Positions 8,482 to 17,915 of a stretch of DNA of 64,000 bases are shown in pieces (within the stretch, counting starts at the first letter, position 1; each line of letters starts with the position of its first letter). The stretch comes from Pseudovibrio axinellae (GTDB lineage: Bacteria > Pseudomonadota > Alphaproteobacteria > Rhizobiales > Stappiaceae). The notes under the pieces are model-generated. The model was not told where the DNA came from, did not search any database, and worked only from the letters and a program-made list of their open reading frames with translations. The position numbers and the translations under genes were made by a program. Location: NCBI RefSeq assembly GCF_900110875.1, contig NZ_FOFM01000001.1, forward strand, positions 682,001 to 746,000, read 5' to 3'.

Positions 8482-9195
8482 AAGGTCACGCTTCACCAGC
8501 TCCCCAACCACATGATCCACCCAGTGCTGATTGCCAATCGGCGCTGCGTGGATCCCATCCTCACAAAAGCCTTCGGCCGTAATCCCGGGGGTAACCGAGA
8601 TCGCAGTGGCCCCTCGCTCCTCGCAGAGCTGGGTTGCCACCCGGTTGATCATCTGCCGCCTTGGCTCTAATACAGCGCCCAGCGCCCACGAAAGCGCAGG
8701 CACGTTCATTGGTGACATGAGTTTGGACCAGTACAGCCGTGCATGAGGGTATTTGGTGCGCAGAGCATAAATCAGCTCGCCAAACCCTTTCTTCCACGCT
8801 TTGCCAGAGCGGAAGTTCTTAAGATCATTAAAACCGATACTGATGTAAATGTGCGTGTAATCGGCGCGCGGCAGATTGGGTACAACCACATCGCAGATCT
8901 GGCTGGAGGTTGCTGAGTTATTGCCCGCCGCCCGCCATTTGACCGGCTGCCCAGTCGCTTCAGCGATTTTCTTGGCCATCTTATAAGTCAGGCCATGGGA
9001 TGTGTGCTCCAACCCCACTCCGGCAACAGAGGAATCTCCGACAACAAGTAGACTGATTTGTTGGCCTTGTCCCGCAACCTTGCCAAATTGCGGGCCCGGT
9101 GCTGGTGATAGCCGTAGCGAATTTGCTCGAGCGCGTAACCCTTCGACGATATAAACCGGAAGAAGCGCCCAAGTGAGCCAGCTAGGAATAAACAT
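8419..9195 (-). CDS. SGNH/GDSL-family hydrolase
   Basis: The 258-residue protein has an N-terminal hydrophobic stretch (SWLTWALLPVYIVEGL), likely a signal or membrane anchor. The SGNH blocks follow: LLVVGDSSVAGVG with the nucleophile Ser (about 52-64), the Gly block, SIGFNDLKNF with the Asn, and DGIHAAPIGNQHW with the Asp-His pair (about 215-227). These enzymes are esterases or lipases acting on lipids, glycans or acylated sugars; the substrate is unknown. The ATG at 9195 directly follows the T run of the lysS terminator, and the only visible ribosome-binding sequence (GAGGGGG) is the 3' arm of that hairpin. The gene overlaps the end of the antiporter gene by 63 bp. Confidence 0.85.
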   Translation of the reverse strand: MFIPSWLTWALLPVYIVEGLRARANSLRLSPAPGPQFGKVAGQGQQISLLVVGDSSVAGVGLEHTSHGLTYKMAKKIAEATGQPVKWRAAGNNSATSSQICDVVVPNLPRADYTHIYISIGFNDLKNFRSGKAWKKGFGELIYALRTKYPHARLYWSKLMSPMNVPALSWALGAVLEPRRQMINRVATQLCEERGATAISVTPGITAEGFCEDGIHAAPIGNQHWVDHVVGELVKRDLLRLEDQNEVEDEQHQMDRAL

Positions 9196-9222
9196 AAAAA
9201 AGCCCCCTCTGTTGAGGGGGCT
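9196..9222 (-). terminator. intrinsic terminator of lysS, also carrying the next gene's RBS
   Basis: On the minus strand the arms AGCCCCCTC and GAGGGGGCT enclose an AACA loop and are followed by five or six T residues. The hairpin starts seven bases after the lysS stop. The start codon of the SGNH hydrolase follows the T run immediately, so its Shine-Dalgarno sequence is inside the stem. Confidence 0.92.
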
Positions 9223-9228
9223 AATTCA

Positions 9229-10890
9229 TCACGCTGCAAGCTCTCCTGCAAGTGCTTTTGCAATCAAGCTACGAGTTTCCGGAATACCGTAAAGGGCAAT
9301 GAAGGACCCAAAGCGTGGTCCCTTCTCCTGTCCCAGAAGTACCTGATAAATTGCAGAAAAGAAGGTCTGCGCAACACCAGGGCGTCCATCTGGACCGGGC
9401 TTTGCGGTGTTCTGATAACGTTCAATATTGCGACCAATGTCGTAAATTGCGTTTTGGATATCGCCGCCGTCGGTATCTGCCGGCAGGCCAGCAAGCACTT
9501 CATCCAGCTTGGTGAGCATATCCGTCTCAACTTCATCTGCTGCTTTGAACTTCTTCGTTGGTTTCACGAAGTCATCGTAGTAGCGGATTGCGTAGCCGAC
9601 CAATTCGTCCAGCATCTTATGCGTTTGAGCAGAAGAGCCTGGAGCGTAGCGGGAGATAAACGCCCACAACACATCCTTATTTTCTGCATTGGATGCAGAA
9701 ACAAGGTTGAGCAACATCGCGAAGGAGATTGGCATTTCTTCCTTCGGAGGCGTGCCATAGTGGATGTGCCACGCAGGATTCATCAGCTTTTGGGCTGCAT
9801 CCATGTTGTCGAACTTTGACAAGAAGGTGCAGTACTCATCAACCGCTTTTGGAATAACGTCGAAGTAGAGTTTCTTCGCAGTTTTCGGCTTTTGGAAGTT
9901 GAACAGCGACAGGCTTTCCTGATTTGCATATTGCAGCCATTCTTCCATAGTCAGGCCGTTGCCTTTAGACTTGGAGATCTTCTGGCCCTTGTCATCCAGG
10001 AAGAGCTCATAGTTGAAGCCTTCCGGAGCAGGACCGCCCAGAGCCTTACAAATCTTGCCGGACAGGTTCACACTGTCGATGAGATCTTTCCCAGCCATCT
10101 CATAGTCAACGCCAAGAGCGTACCAGCGCAGAGCCCAATCGGCTTTCCACTGACATTTGACACGGCCACCAGTTACAGGCGTTTCAACGTGGTCGCCCGT
10201 TTCTGGATCAACGTAGGTCACAGTGCCCTTTTCGACATTGCGCTCAATCATTGGCACTTGGAGCACCACACCCGTACGCGGACACACTGGCAGGAACGGA
10301 GAATAAGTTGCCTGACGTTCTTCGCCCAGTGTTGGAAGGATGATCGCCATGATCTTGTCGTAGACTTCCAACATGCGCAGGAGTGCAGCGTCAAAGCGGC
10401 CACTCTCGTAATATTCAGTTGAAGATGCGAATTCGTATTCAAAACCGAACTTATCGAGAAACGCCATCAACTTTGCATTGTTTGCCGCAGCAAAGCTCGT
10501 GTACTCGTTTGAGAATGGGTCTGGCACTTTGGTCAGTGGCTTGCCCAGAAAAGCAGCCAGCATTTCCTGATTAGGAACGTTGGTTGGAACCTTACGGAAT
10601 CCATCCATATCATCAGAAAAGCACAGCAGTTTTGTTGGGATCTTGTCTTCAGTCAGAAGGCGGAAGGCGGTGCGCACCATTGTTGTGCGCGCAACTTCGC
10701 CGAAAGTTCCCATATGTGGCAAACCAGAAGGGCCATAGCCGGTCTCGAACAAGACCGGCCCATCCTTGGGTTTCTTCTCCAACCGTTTCACCAGTTTGCG
10801 TGCTTCTTCAAACGGCCAGGCTTTAGAGACCTGGGCCGCCTCGATAAGTTCAGGGCTGAGATCGAGTTGAGGCAAACTGTTTGTAGACAT
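9229..10890 (-). CDS. lysS: lysyl-tRNA synthetase, class I
   Basis: The 553-residue enzyme charges tRNA-Lys with lysine using ATP. It is the class I type (LysK), found in archaea and alphaproteobacteria, not the class II type of E. coli. The HIGH-like motif is in [15 protein letters not shown] (about 50-65) and the KMSKS motif is KISKSKGNG (about 303-311). The C-terminal half is helical, as expected for the anticodon-binding cage. The length is normal. The gene is followed by a strong terminator and has a 250-bp upstream region facing the divergent terB gene. Confidence 0.97.
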   Translation of the reverse strand: MSTNSLPQLDLSPELIEAAQVSKAWPFEEARKLVKRLEKKPKDGPVLFETGYGPSGLPHMGTFGEVARTTMVRTAFRLLTEDKIPTKLLCFSDDMDGFRKVPTNVPNQEMLAAFLGKPLTKVPDPFSNEYTSFAAANNAKLMAFLDKFGFEYEFASSTEYYESGRFDAALLRMLEVYDKIMAIILPTLGEERQATYSPFLPVCPRTGVVLQVPMIERNVEKGTVTYVDPETGDHVETPVTGGRVKCQWKADWALRWYALGVDYEMAGKDLIDSVNLSGKICKALGGPAPEGFNYELFLDDKGQKISKSKGNGLTMEEWLQYANQESLSLFNFQKPKTAKKLYFDVIPKAVDEYCTFLSKFDNMDAAQKLMNPAWHIHYGTPPKEEMPISFAMLLNLVSASNAENKDVLWAFISRYAPGSSAQTHKMLDELVGYAIRYYDDFVKPTKKFKAADEVETDMLTKLDEVLAGLPADTDGGDIQNAIYDIGRNIERYQNTAKPGPDGRPGVAQTFFSAIYQVLLGQEKGPRFGSFIALYGIPETRSLIAKALAGELAA

Positions 10891-11153
10891 GGATTTTGAG
10901 ATCCGTTTTTGGAGATTAGATTGTGATTGATTATATCTTTCCGCAGAGATTTTTCTGCTCGGAAAGCTGCGTGAACTTATGTAAAACTGAAGCCCGCGTC
11001 AATGACAGTTCTTGCTAATTCGGCTGTAACCTCTTGTATGAGTGGCAATCTTATCCTACCTCTGCAATCATTGAGCGTTACTTAGAGAATTGGCACGACG
11101 AAAACACAACAAACGAGCGCGCGTTGCTGCTCGTTTAGGGAGGTGTGGGGACA

Positions 11154-11567
11154 ATGGATAGATTACTGAGCGTTGAAGAAGCCCTTATTCATGTGATGGT
11201 TATGGTTTCGGCCGCCGATAGCGCTATGAGCGACGCTGAACTGCGCCAGCTTGGTGACATTGTCGGCATTCTTCCTGTTTTCAAAGACTTTGATGACGAT
11301 AAACTGGTGAGCATTACGACACAGTGCGCTGAACGCCTTTCTGGCGAAAACGGCATGAAGGACACTTTGGCCCTTATTGCTGGCTCCCTGCCAACAAAGC
11401 TGCACGACACTGCCTATGCACTTGGCGTTGAAATTGCGGCGGCTGATCTGCGGGTAAGCCCAGAAGAAGTGCGCATGCTGCAACTGCTTCGCGACCACCT
11501 GAAGGTGGATAAGCTGACGATTGCTGCTATTGAACGTGGGGCACAGGCGCGTTTTCGCACTCAATAA
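11154..11567 (+). CDS. TerB family protein
   Basis: The 137-residue all-helical protein matches the TerB fold: two related halves begin SVEEALIHVMVMVSAADSAM and TAYALGVEIAAADLRVSPEE, each with an acidic xAAD motif that binds metal in characterised members. TerB proteins were named for tellurite resistance, but most stand alone and have no assigned role. The ATG at 11154 has GGGAGG ten bases upstream; a GTG at 11145 is possible but lies too close to that site. No other ter genes are nearby. A hairpin-plus-T terminator follows at 11648. Confidence 0.85.
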   Translation: MDRLLSVEEALIHVMVMVSAADSAMSDAELRQLGDIVGILPVFKDFDDDKLVSITTQCAERLSGENGMKDTLALIAGSLPTKLHDTAYALGVEIAAADLRVSPEEVRMLQLLRDHLKVDKLTIAAIERGAQARFRTQ

Positions 11568-11577
11568 CACATGTAAA

Positions 11578-11606
11578 CACTGCGGGTGGCTCCGCTGCCC
11601 GCAGTG
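11578..11606. other. stable hairpin after terB
   Basis: Perfect arms CACTGCGGG and CCCGCAGTG lie ten bases after the terB stop. There is no T run on either side, so it may protect the 3' end or slow the polymerase before the true terminator at 11648. Confidence 0.6.
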
Positions 11607-11647
11607 CTGGACGCAATCGCCCTTTAGAGCATTTAGCGCCTTTGTTC

Positions 11648-11674
11648 GCACTCATCCACTTTGAGTGCATTTTT
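11648..11674 (+). terminator. intrinsic terminator of terB
   Basis: Arms GCACTCA and TGAGTGC are separated by a seven-base loop and followed by ATTTTT. The site is on the plus strand, 80 bp after the terB stop and before the convergent apaG gene. Confidence 0.75.
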
Positions 11675-11739
11675 GCGTCTTCTTGGCCGCAAAACGATGT
11701 CCAGCTATCACAAAGCCAAGTAGCCCTCCCCGTCTCTCC

Positions 11740-12132
11740 CTAATGTACGGTCTTGACCATGTCTGGTAGGTCGAGCGAAAACGCAGGTATCTTCACTGCA
11801 AATGTCTCACCACTCAGTGTTTGCATACGATAGTTGCCTGTCATGATGCCCGAGGTGGTATTGAGCGGGCAGCCTGATGTATATTGGAAGGAGTCACCGG
11901 GTTCTATGACCGGCTCCTCGCCAACAACGCCTGATCCGTCCATTTGCTGGGAGTTTCCGTTTGCATCAATGATATGCCAATGGCGCGACATCAACTGAAC
12001 GGTTTCCCTACCCAGGTTTTCTATTGATACTGTATAGGCCCAGAAAAATTGATCATCTTCTGGGGTGGATTCTTCAGCAAGGTAATACGGTTCAACAGTG
12101 ATCTGTATATTTCGGGTAACGGCACGATACAT
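11740..12132 (-). CDS. apaG: Co2+/Mg2+ efflux protein ApaG
   Basis: The 130-residue protein is a single fibronectin-III-like beta-sandwich domain. Diagnostic blocks are FFWAYTVSIENLG (about 31-43), VQLMSRHWHIIDANG and GDSFQYTSGCPLNTTSGIMTGNY (about 84-106). Mutants of the family in enterobacteria are affected in cobalt tolerance and diadenosine tetraphosphate levels; the molecular function is unsettled. I start it at ATG 12132 (MYRAVT), the usual family start, though an ATG four codons upstream is also open. Confidence 0.95.
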   Translation of the reverse strand: MYRAVTRNIQITVEPYYLAEESTPEDDQFFWAYTVSIENLGRETVQLMSRHWHIIDANGNSQQMDGSGVVGEEPVIEPGDSFQYTSGCPLNTTSGIMTGNYRMQTLSGETFAVKIPAFSLDLPDMVKTVH

Positions 12133-12241
12133 AGCACAACCCATTTTCTAAGGAAAATTCCACTGCAAATACAACAGCAGTACGCATCCTATTCTTTAGA
12201 AGTCTAGCCTTTTCACCCCAATCTTCGCAAGAGTAAGGATC

Positions 12242-12868
12242 TTAGGAGGGTGGATTGGAATCGTTCCAAACCATTTCTCGTACCATGAAAACGCGAGAAA
12301 TTGCCGAAAGTGTGCATATCGCAGCAAAAGTCCACGCAACCCATGAAAAATAAGAGGGAAATAGGCAAAAAATGATAAAAACCCCGATGGTCTCAGCACC
12401 CTCAGCAAGCCCTCCCAGATAATAGAAGGACTTCTTTCCGCGCATAGATGTCCTTAGCCCAATCTTTTGAGCCAGAGTTGAAAATGCAAGGAACACGGAT
12501 CCATTAATATAGAAGCTAAAGAGTAAGGCTGCCCCGGCAAGAGCATTTTGCTGCGGAACAACGAGAGCGAAAGCCAGCGGAATTGCTCCGTAAAAGATGA
12601 AATCGAATGTGATATCGTAAAACCCGCCCAGACTTGTTGGTCCGGCAGCTCTGGCGATGGCGCCATCCAGACCATCGGCAAACCTGTTCAACAAGATAAA
12701 CAGTAATGCTATATAGAACTGCCCCATTACGATGGCAGCTGCGGCCACAAGCCCGAAACCGAGCCCTACCACTGTCACAGCATTGGCTGAAATACCCTGG
12801 TCTGCAAACACAGTTCCCATCCTATTAAGGGGGGGATCTATATAGCCGCGGAGTTTTGCATCAAACAT
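12242..12868 (-). CDS. CDP-alcohol phosphatidyltransferase family protein
   Basis: A 208-residue membrane enzyme with about six hydrophobic segments. The catalytic motif D-x2-D-G-x2-A-R-x8-G-x3-D-x3-D is intact as DGLDGAIARAAGPTSLGGFY followed by DITFD (about 72-96). The family transfers a phosphatidyl group from CDP-diacylglycerol to an alcohol such as inositol, glycerol phosphate or choline; the acceptor cannot be read from the sequence. The open frame extends to 12940, but ATG 12868 (MFDAKLRG) starts where homologues start. The gene stands between apaG and the sodium-channel gene, all on the minus strand. Confidence 0.87.
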   Translation of the reverse strand: MFDAKLRGYIDPPLNRMGTVFADQGISANAVTVVGLGFGLVAAAAIVMGQFYIALLFILLNRFADGLDGAIARAAGPTSLGGFYDITFDFIFYGAIPLAFALVVPQQNALAGAALLFSFYINGSVFLAFSTLAQKIGLRTSMRGKKSFYYLGGLAEGAETIGVFIIFCLFPSYFSWVAWTFAAICTLSAISRVFMVREMVWNDSNPPS

Positions 12869-13063
12869 ATCGTATCCTATCAGATATGCTTTTCCTCTTA
12901 GGGCTTTTTTTAGCAGGTGCCTATAAGGGCAGCGACGCAATCCACACGCGCCTGATCAACAATACTTCATCAAAACTTGACCGCGATGATCGGCAGGTTG
13001 TTTATGGAGCAGCGAAAGCTGGCTTTGCGGCACCATTAGTTTTCTCAGCTATGTTGTGCGCAC

Positions 13064-13897
13064 CTAACGGTCCTTCCGCTGCCGGGTGAGCTCTGCGTTC
13101 AACGTTTGTTTAAGCTCCTGCAATTCACTAAGAACACGCCGTGTTTCTTCATGCACGTTGTTGCGATCTTCTGCCATATCCCTTTCATGCTCTTGTTGCA
13201 TGGCAGAAACGATGATGCCGATAAACAAGTTTAGAACGGTAAAGGCGGTGCACAAAATGAAGGGAATGAAGAACAGCCAGGCGTTAGGAAAGACTTCCAT
13301 AACCGGACGGACGATGCCCATACTCCAACTTTCCAGTGTCATAATCTGGAACAAAGAGTAGGCAGAAGCGCCAATGCTCCCAAACCATTCGGGAAACGCA
13401 ACACTATAAAGTCGTGTCGCCATTACTGAAAACACATAGAATACGAGAGCCATCAACAATACGATTGATCCCATGCCCGGTAGAGCACGGATCAAGCCGC
13501 CAATAACACTGCGCAGTGAGGGAACTACCGAAATCAACCGCAAGATTCGCAATATTCTGAGCGACCGTAGGATTGTGGCCGGGCCGGCTGCAGGTACGAG
13601 AGCGATGCTGATGATAAAGAAATCAAAGAGGTTCCATGGGCCTTTGAAGAAGCGAGGTCCATAGGCAACGATGCGCAATGTCAGCTCAATAACGTAGATG
13701 ACGAGTATCGCTTCATCAAGAAAGTGCAGAAACCACCCATAATGGGCCGCCAGCATCCGACTGGTATCCAGCCCAAGCACAATCGCGTTTAAAACGATAA
13801 TTGATACTATTGTGTATTCCCACTCGCGACTTTCAATAAGAGATCGTAACTTCGCCCGCATTTCTATGCTTGACCTTCCATTACGTAGCTGGGCCAC
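13064..13897 (-). CDS. bacterial voltage-gated sodium channel (NavBac)
   Basis: The 277-residue protein is a single 6-TM domain that would assemble as a tetramer in the inner membrane. S1-S3 lie at about 25-100. The S4 voltage sensor (RSLRILRILRLISVVPSLRS, about 106-126) has arginines every third residue. The pore loop holds the selectivity filter TLESWSM (near 186), identical to the filter of the well-studied NavAb and NavMs channels. S6 ends near 225, followed by a polar neck and a C-terminal coiled coil (VLSELQELKQTLNAELTR). Such channels are typical of marine and alkaliphilic bacteria, where they support motility and Na+ homeostasis. Confidence 0.95.
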   Translation of the reverse strand: MAQLRNGRSSIEMRAKLRSLIESREWEYTIVSIIVLNAIVLGLDTSRMLAAHYGWFLHFLDEAILVIYVIELTLRIVAYGPRFFKGPWNLFDFFIISIALVPAAGPATILRSLRILRILRLISVVPSLRSVIGGLIRALPGMGSIVLLMALVFYVFSVMATRLYSVAFPEWFGSIGASAYSLFQIMTLESWSMGIVRPVMEVFPNAWLFFIPFILCTAFTVLNLFIGIIVSAMQQEHERDMAEDRNNVHEETRRVLSELQELKQTLNAELTRQRKDR

Positions 13898-14292
13898 CCT
13901 AACCGGTTATCCTTTGACTTTTCAAAATGGTCCCAAACGAGAATGGGATGTAGAAATGAAGAAATTACCCTGCACTGGCAGCAGCATCACAAACACATCG
14001 CACCCAAGTTTAACTTTTAGTTTCCATCGGTTTGACTGCTATGCGAAAGCCTATAATAAAATTAAATGAGATCTGAGCCAAGCAATTGTCTGCCCAAGGA
14101 AGAGCTCGTACGTCATAAGGGAACGCGCTGAATTCAGTGGGTCATGCCCCTTTACTTCGTTCACTGTCTATTTTGAGTTTCCCTTGCATATTGGCGATGC
14201 CAACGTGTCTGCCTGTTTGTGCGCGTGGGCCATGAACTTGGGTGCCAGCTTCTAGGCAGATCTGATATGTAAAAAAGATAGGGTGCGTCTGG
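13898..14292. other. 395-bp intergenic region, nothing recognised
   Basis: This divergent spacer between the sodium-channel gene and the DUF1810 gene holds no supported gene, hairpin-plus-T terminator or RNA. It must contain the promoters of both flanking genes, but I cannot place them confidently. Confidence 0.6.
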
Positions 14293-14736
14293 ATGGTGCG
14301 GACAACTAAAGAGGACATCACGCGCTTCGTTATTGCACAGGACCCCGTTTACCTGGAGGTCGTTCAGGAGTTAATGAGCGGGCGAAAGGCCTCCCACTGG
14401 ATCTGGTTCATTTTCCCTCAGCTTCGCCAGCTTGGTCGTTCATCAACTGCGCACTTCTTTGGCATTGAAGATCTGGAAGAAGCGAAACGCTACCTTTCCT
14501 ATCCGCTACTCGCCTCTCGTTTGCGTGGATGTTGCAAACTCCTACTTAAACATACGGACCTCTCCGCATTGCAGATCCTGGGAGAGGTTGACAGTATTAA
14601 GGTGCGTAGCAGTGCGACCCTCTTTGGTAACGCCGGTGATGATCCAGAAGTGTTTCATCAAGTACTCGATCAGTTTTACGAGGGGCGCCCGTGCAAGCTG
14701 ACGATTGAAGCGCTTAAAAGGCACAGCACAGGATAG
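14293..14736 (+). CDS. DUF1810 family protein
   Basis: The 147-residue protein matches the DUF1810 family. The signature is a run of conserved aromatics: SGRKASHWIWFIFPQLRQLG (about 36-55), FFGIEDLEEAKRYLSYPLL and a C-terminal LDQFYEGRPCKLTIEAL. The family is cytosolic and predicted helical, and no function has been demonstrated. The gene is single and converges with the glycosyltransferase gene, from which it is separated by 13 bp. Confidence 0.92.
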   Translation: MVRTTKEDITRFVIAQDPVYLEVVQELMSGRKASHWIWFIFPQLRQLGRSSTAHFFGIEDLEEAKRYLSYPLLASRLRGCCKLLLKHTDLSALQILGEVDSIKVRSSATLFGNAGDDPEVFHQVLDQFYEGRPCKLTIEALKRHSTG

Positions 14737-14749
14737 ATCCCTCCTGATG

Positions 14750-16903
14750 TTAGGCTTCGCTTTGCGCGGTAACTTTTGCACGGTGACGAACAATTCCATG
14801 CTCGGTTTTGCGCCAATGGTGGGGTTTGATAAAGAATTCAATGAGCGCTTGATAGGAGGCAATGCAGCCGAGCACCCAGTAAACTGGGATGCTTGCAATC
14901 TCCCATATGCGCGGACGGAACCCTCTTTTGGCACTGCCCTGCAAGACAGTAACAACCGTGCCGCCAAGGCCAAAGAGAAAACAAAAACCTGCGTATATGC
15001 TGAAAGCATCAAGCGTCTGTCCTCCCGTGAGGTAGAGATCTAACAGCACATTTCCAAGCATCACAACTGTCAGTGGCGCTGCCCATAAGCACAACATGCC
15101 TCCCAGGAATGTCAGCAATAAAAATGAAAAGTTCTTTAATCCCAATTGTTTATATGTCGTGGCGGGGCTGCGCAAATGAACGGCCAGAGTTTGTATCCAC
15201 CCTTTATGCCAGCGAGTACGCTGGTGTAACCATGCTTTGAGCGTTAAAGGCGCTTCTTCGTAGGTTGAGCTGTTCAGGGTACGGGTCTTAAAGCCTTGGC
15301 GGGCAAAGCGGACTGCCAAGTCAGCATCTTCGGTCACGTTGAAGGGGTCCCAACCTCCCACTTTTCTAAGAGCGCTCACGCGGAAGTGGTTCGACGTGCC
15401 TCCAAGAGGTAGCAACAGGTTCTTTCGAGATAGAAACGGTAAAAATACGTCAAAAAGTGCTGCATATTCGAACGCAAACTGACGAACGAGCCAGCCTTGG
15501 CTTGCATGATCTATAGACAACGATGCCTGCAAGCAGGCCACTTCATGGCCTTCAAACGCAAATTGGCAAATTGCCTTCTTGAGTTGTTGAGGTTCAGGGC
15601 GATCCTCAGCATCAAATACAGTTAGGAACTCACCTCGTGTCACGGCTAAACCAGCTGATAGCGCACGCGGCTTGGTCTGTGGCTTACCAGGTGGGAGGAT
15701 CATGATCTGCATAGATTTTTTGAGGAGCTTGCGAAGACTTTTCTGGGTCACCGTATCATCCTGTTCAACCAGGAAGATAATCGTGAGGGCTTCTTTGGGG
15801 TAATCCAAGGCGTCCAGTGCCTCGACCAATTGGCTGCAGACAGCCGACTCTTTGTAGAGCGGGACAAGAACCGTGTAGTGAGGCCAGGTTTCCAGTTTCG
15901 GGATCGCGAGCTTCTCGCGGTCTGAATAAGTAAAGAAAGAGGCTAGCCGAAGCAGTCCAATTGCTCCGAGAGACAACGTGAGCAAAGCAATCAACGCCCA
16001 AAAGAAGATATCAAACGCAAAACCAGCAGCCCCCAGCAAAACCAGAGGGGAGACCGTCAGGAGTTTTCGCTGCGAAGGGACAAAACGATGGACTGCCGAC
16101 ATGGAGACGTTATCTTGAACCAATGCATTTGCACTTGCGGTTGTGACAGCAAGAGCCTTTTGGTAGTGCGGTGTCACCACTACAATCTTAGCCGTCGCCT
16201 CATCAACATAATCAAGAACTCTCTCAAAAGCTTCCAACTGATGGCCAAGGGGAGCTGCAGCAAAAACGACTTTTTGATTAAGGTCTAAGGCTGGAACAAA
16301 TACAATTCCTTCAGTCTCAAAGGGCTTTAGTTTGTCTGCAATGGGAGCAATAGCGGACAAGCTGCCATCTGGCGCATAACGCACGTTCATTCTGCCAGAA
16401 ATGCCCCAATAAAATATTGCAGCATCCAAGAAACCACTCTTGATTAGGTAGTTACTCAGGCATTTATCAGCAGCTGAACTTCTGGTTCTGGCAAACTCAA
16501 TCAGTGCGTCAGAACAGTTACATTGCTGCAGGACCTCACGCTCCAATCTATGTCGTTGGCGGATAAACTCAGGGAGTGCCTTGTCATCTCCTTTGGAATT
16601 GAGTGGGCGTACGACATCTGGCTTACTTGCAGACGTGCTACGCGGGGAAGCTAACTGTTCATGAGTAGGCTGCTCAAGGGGGGTAATTGCAGTCATTCGG
16701 CTACGGAGCGCTTGACCAGCCTCAACAGAACGCAAATTTTCCACGCACCCAATCGACAAAGCCAGCGAGCGCAACGTATTTGCTTGCCGGATTGAGAACG
16801 GCAGTTCGTTGCTCACCGCTCCGTCGGCCCTGCCTTCACCTTCCCCGGTTAATCTGGGAGGTGTGTTTCCAGTTACAGGTCTTTCACTCTCGCAGACATT
16901 CAC
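14750..16903 (-). CDS. processive family 2 glycosyltransferase with N-terminal regulatory region
   Basis: A 717-residue membrane glycosyltransferase started at ATG 16903 after AAGGAGAT. About the first 280 residues are soluble and end in two membrane helices (about 285-325). The catalytic GT2 core has VPLYKES, the DxD-type FDAEDRP (about 428), a TEDADLAVRF block with the base residue (about 522) and QRTRWHKGW, the QxxRW motif (about 560). Further membrane helices follow to the C-terminus. This is the layout of BcsA-like synthases that extend and export a polysaccharide, but there is no PilZ domain and no bcsB-like gene nearby. The N-terminal region may resemble the secretion-ATPase-like N-domain of XagB-type enzymes. 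The product is unknown. Confidence 0.85.
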   Translation of the reverse strand: MNVCESERPVTGNTPPRLTGEGEGRADGAVSNELPFSIRQANTLRSLALSIGCVENLRSVEAGQALRSRMTAITPLEQPTHEQLASPRSTSASKPDVVRPLNSKGDDKALPEFIRQRHRLEREVLQQCNCSDALIEFARTRSSAADKCLSNYLIKSGFLDAAIFYWGISGRMNVRYAPDGSLSAIAPIADKLKPFETEGIVFVPALDLNQKVVFAAAPLGHQLEAFERVLDYVDEATAKIVVVTPHYQKALAVTTASANALVQDNVSMSAVHRFVPSQRKLLTVSPLVLLGAAGFAFDIFFWALIALLTLSLGAIGLLRLASFFTYSDREKLAIPKLETWPHYTVLVPLYKESAVCSQLVEALDALDYPKEALTIIFLVEQDDTVTQKSLRKLLKKSMQIMILPPGKPQTKPRALSAGLAVTRGEFLTVFDAEDRPEPQQLKKAICQFAFEGHEVACLQASLSIDHASQGWLVRQFAFEYAALFDVFLPFLSRKNLLLPLGGTSNHFRVSALRKVGGWDPFNVTEDADLAVRFARQGFKTRTLNSSTYEEAPLTLKAWLHQRTRWHKGWIQTLAVHLRSPATTYKQLGLKNFSFLLLTFLGGMLCLWAAPLTVVMLGNVLLDLYLTGGQTLDAFSIYAGFCFLFGLGGTVVTVLQGSAKRGFRPRIWEIASIPVYWVLGCIASYQALIEFFIKPHHWRKTEHGIVRHRAKVTAQSEA

Positions 16904-16967
16904 TTAGTATCTCCTTGAGATTTTTTCGCTAGGCTGATGCTCTGTTGCAAACTGGATTGGATAGCAT

Positions 16968-17915
16968 TTGCGGTTCCCTGTATTCTTCATATTGCTGTTT
17001 TTAATTAGTGCCCAGCCGGGGATTATCGCGGCTTCAAATGCCATGGCCCAAGATCGCTCTGGTTCAGATAAATGGGTTATTTCCCAGAGCTCTCCTTTGC
17101 CGGGAACTGGGAAAGTTGGGGCAGAAAATGGGGCGAGTGAGGGCACTGCACGCTCAAATGTCTCCATTCCAATGTTTTCTGGAGGGCAGTCAGGCCTTGC
17201 GACAACTGGCAAGGCGCCGGAACGGATCCGGTTCGTTGCTGCTGACGATTTTCCTCCCTTCATTTTTCGCGATAGCGAGGAACGACTAATGGGGTACAAC
17301 GTGGATCTGGCTAGAGAAATCTGCGAGAGCCTTAAAGCGGCCTGTAGCCTCAAGATACTCCCTTTTGGTCATTTAACGAACGCCGTCATCAACGGCGAAG
17401 CGGATGCAGCCATCGCTGGCCTGAGTATGACGCCTGACAGTCTGCAAAAGCTGTCTTTCTCACAGATCTATATGCGGTTCCCGGGCCGTTTCGTTGTAAA
17501 AAAGGAAAGCACACTAGAGCCCTTGCCGGAGAACCTTGGCGCAAAGCGTATTGCAGTTGTGAAAGGTTCCCGCCATGAAGCGTTTTTGGAGCGCTTTTTC
17601 TCCGAGGCAATCCCAGTGCCGTTTGAAAATGAAGCACTTATGCGCAACGCTCTTATGGAATCGCAGGTGGATGCGCTCTTCAGTGATGGCATGAAACTGT
17701 CGTTCTGGCTTGATACACGCGCCGCCGACCAATGTTGTAAGTTTGCCGGAGGCCCGTGGCTCGATCCAAATTACTTTAGCGGTGGCCTGACGATTGCAGC
17801 TAAGGCAGGCAACGCCAAGGTTCTAAACGCAATCAATCTTGGTCTGTCTCGCCTTCAATCCAATGGGCGTCTTGGAGAGCTGTACCTTAGATATTTCCCG
17901 CGTGGCTTCTTCTAA
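16968..17915 (+). CDS. extracellular solute-binding protein, family 3, without a transporter
   Basis: The 315-residue protein has a signal peptide (MRFPVFFILLFLISAQPGII, then AMAQ), a low-complexity linker to about residue 80, and a periplasmic binding domain of the amino-acid type. The domain starts RIRFVAADDFPPFIFRD and includes GYNVDLAREICESL and GEADAAIAGLSMT. The start is a TTG at 16968 with a weak ribosome-binding site. It lies divergent to the glycosyltransferase gene with a 64-bp spacer, and no permease or ATPase gene is nearby. It may act as a sensor or in polysaccharide control, or supply a transporter encoded elsewhere. Confidence 0.85.
   Translation: MRFPVFFILLFLISAQPGIIAASNAMAQDRSGSDKWVISQSSPLPGTGKVGAENGASEGTARSNVSIPMFSGGQSGLATTGKAPERIRFVAADDFPPFIFRDSEERLMGYNVDLAREICESLKAACSLKILPFGHLTNAVINGEADAAIAGLSMTPDSLQKLSFSQIYMRFPGRFVVKKESTLEPLPENLGAKRIAVVKGSRHEAFLERFFSEAIPVPFENEALMRNALMESQVDALFSDGMKLSFWLDTRAADQCCKFAGGPWLDPNYFSGGLTIAAKAGNAKVLNAINLGLSRLQSNGRLGELYLRYFPRGFF

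Noticed and set aside
9892-10422. 176-codon plus-strand open frame
   Set aside because: It is antisense to lysS, a well-supported gene.
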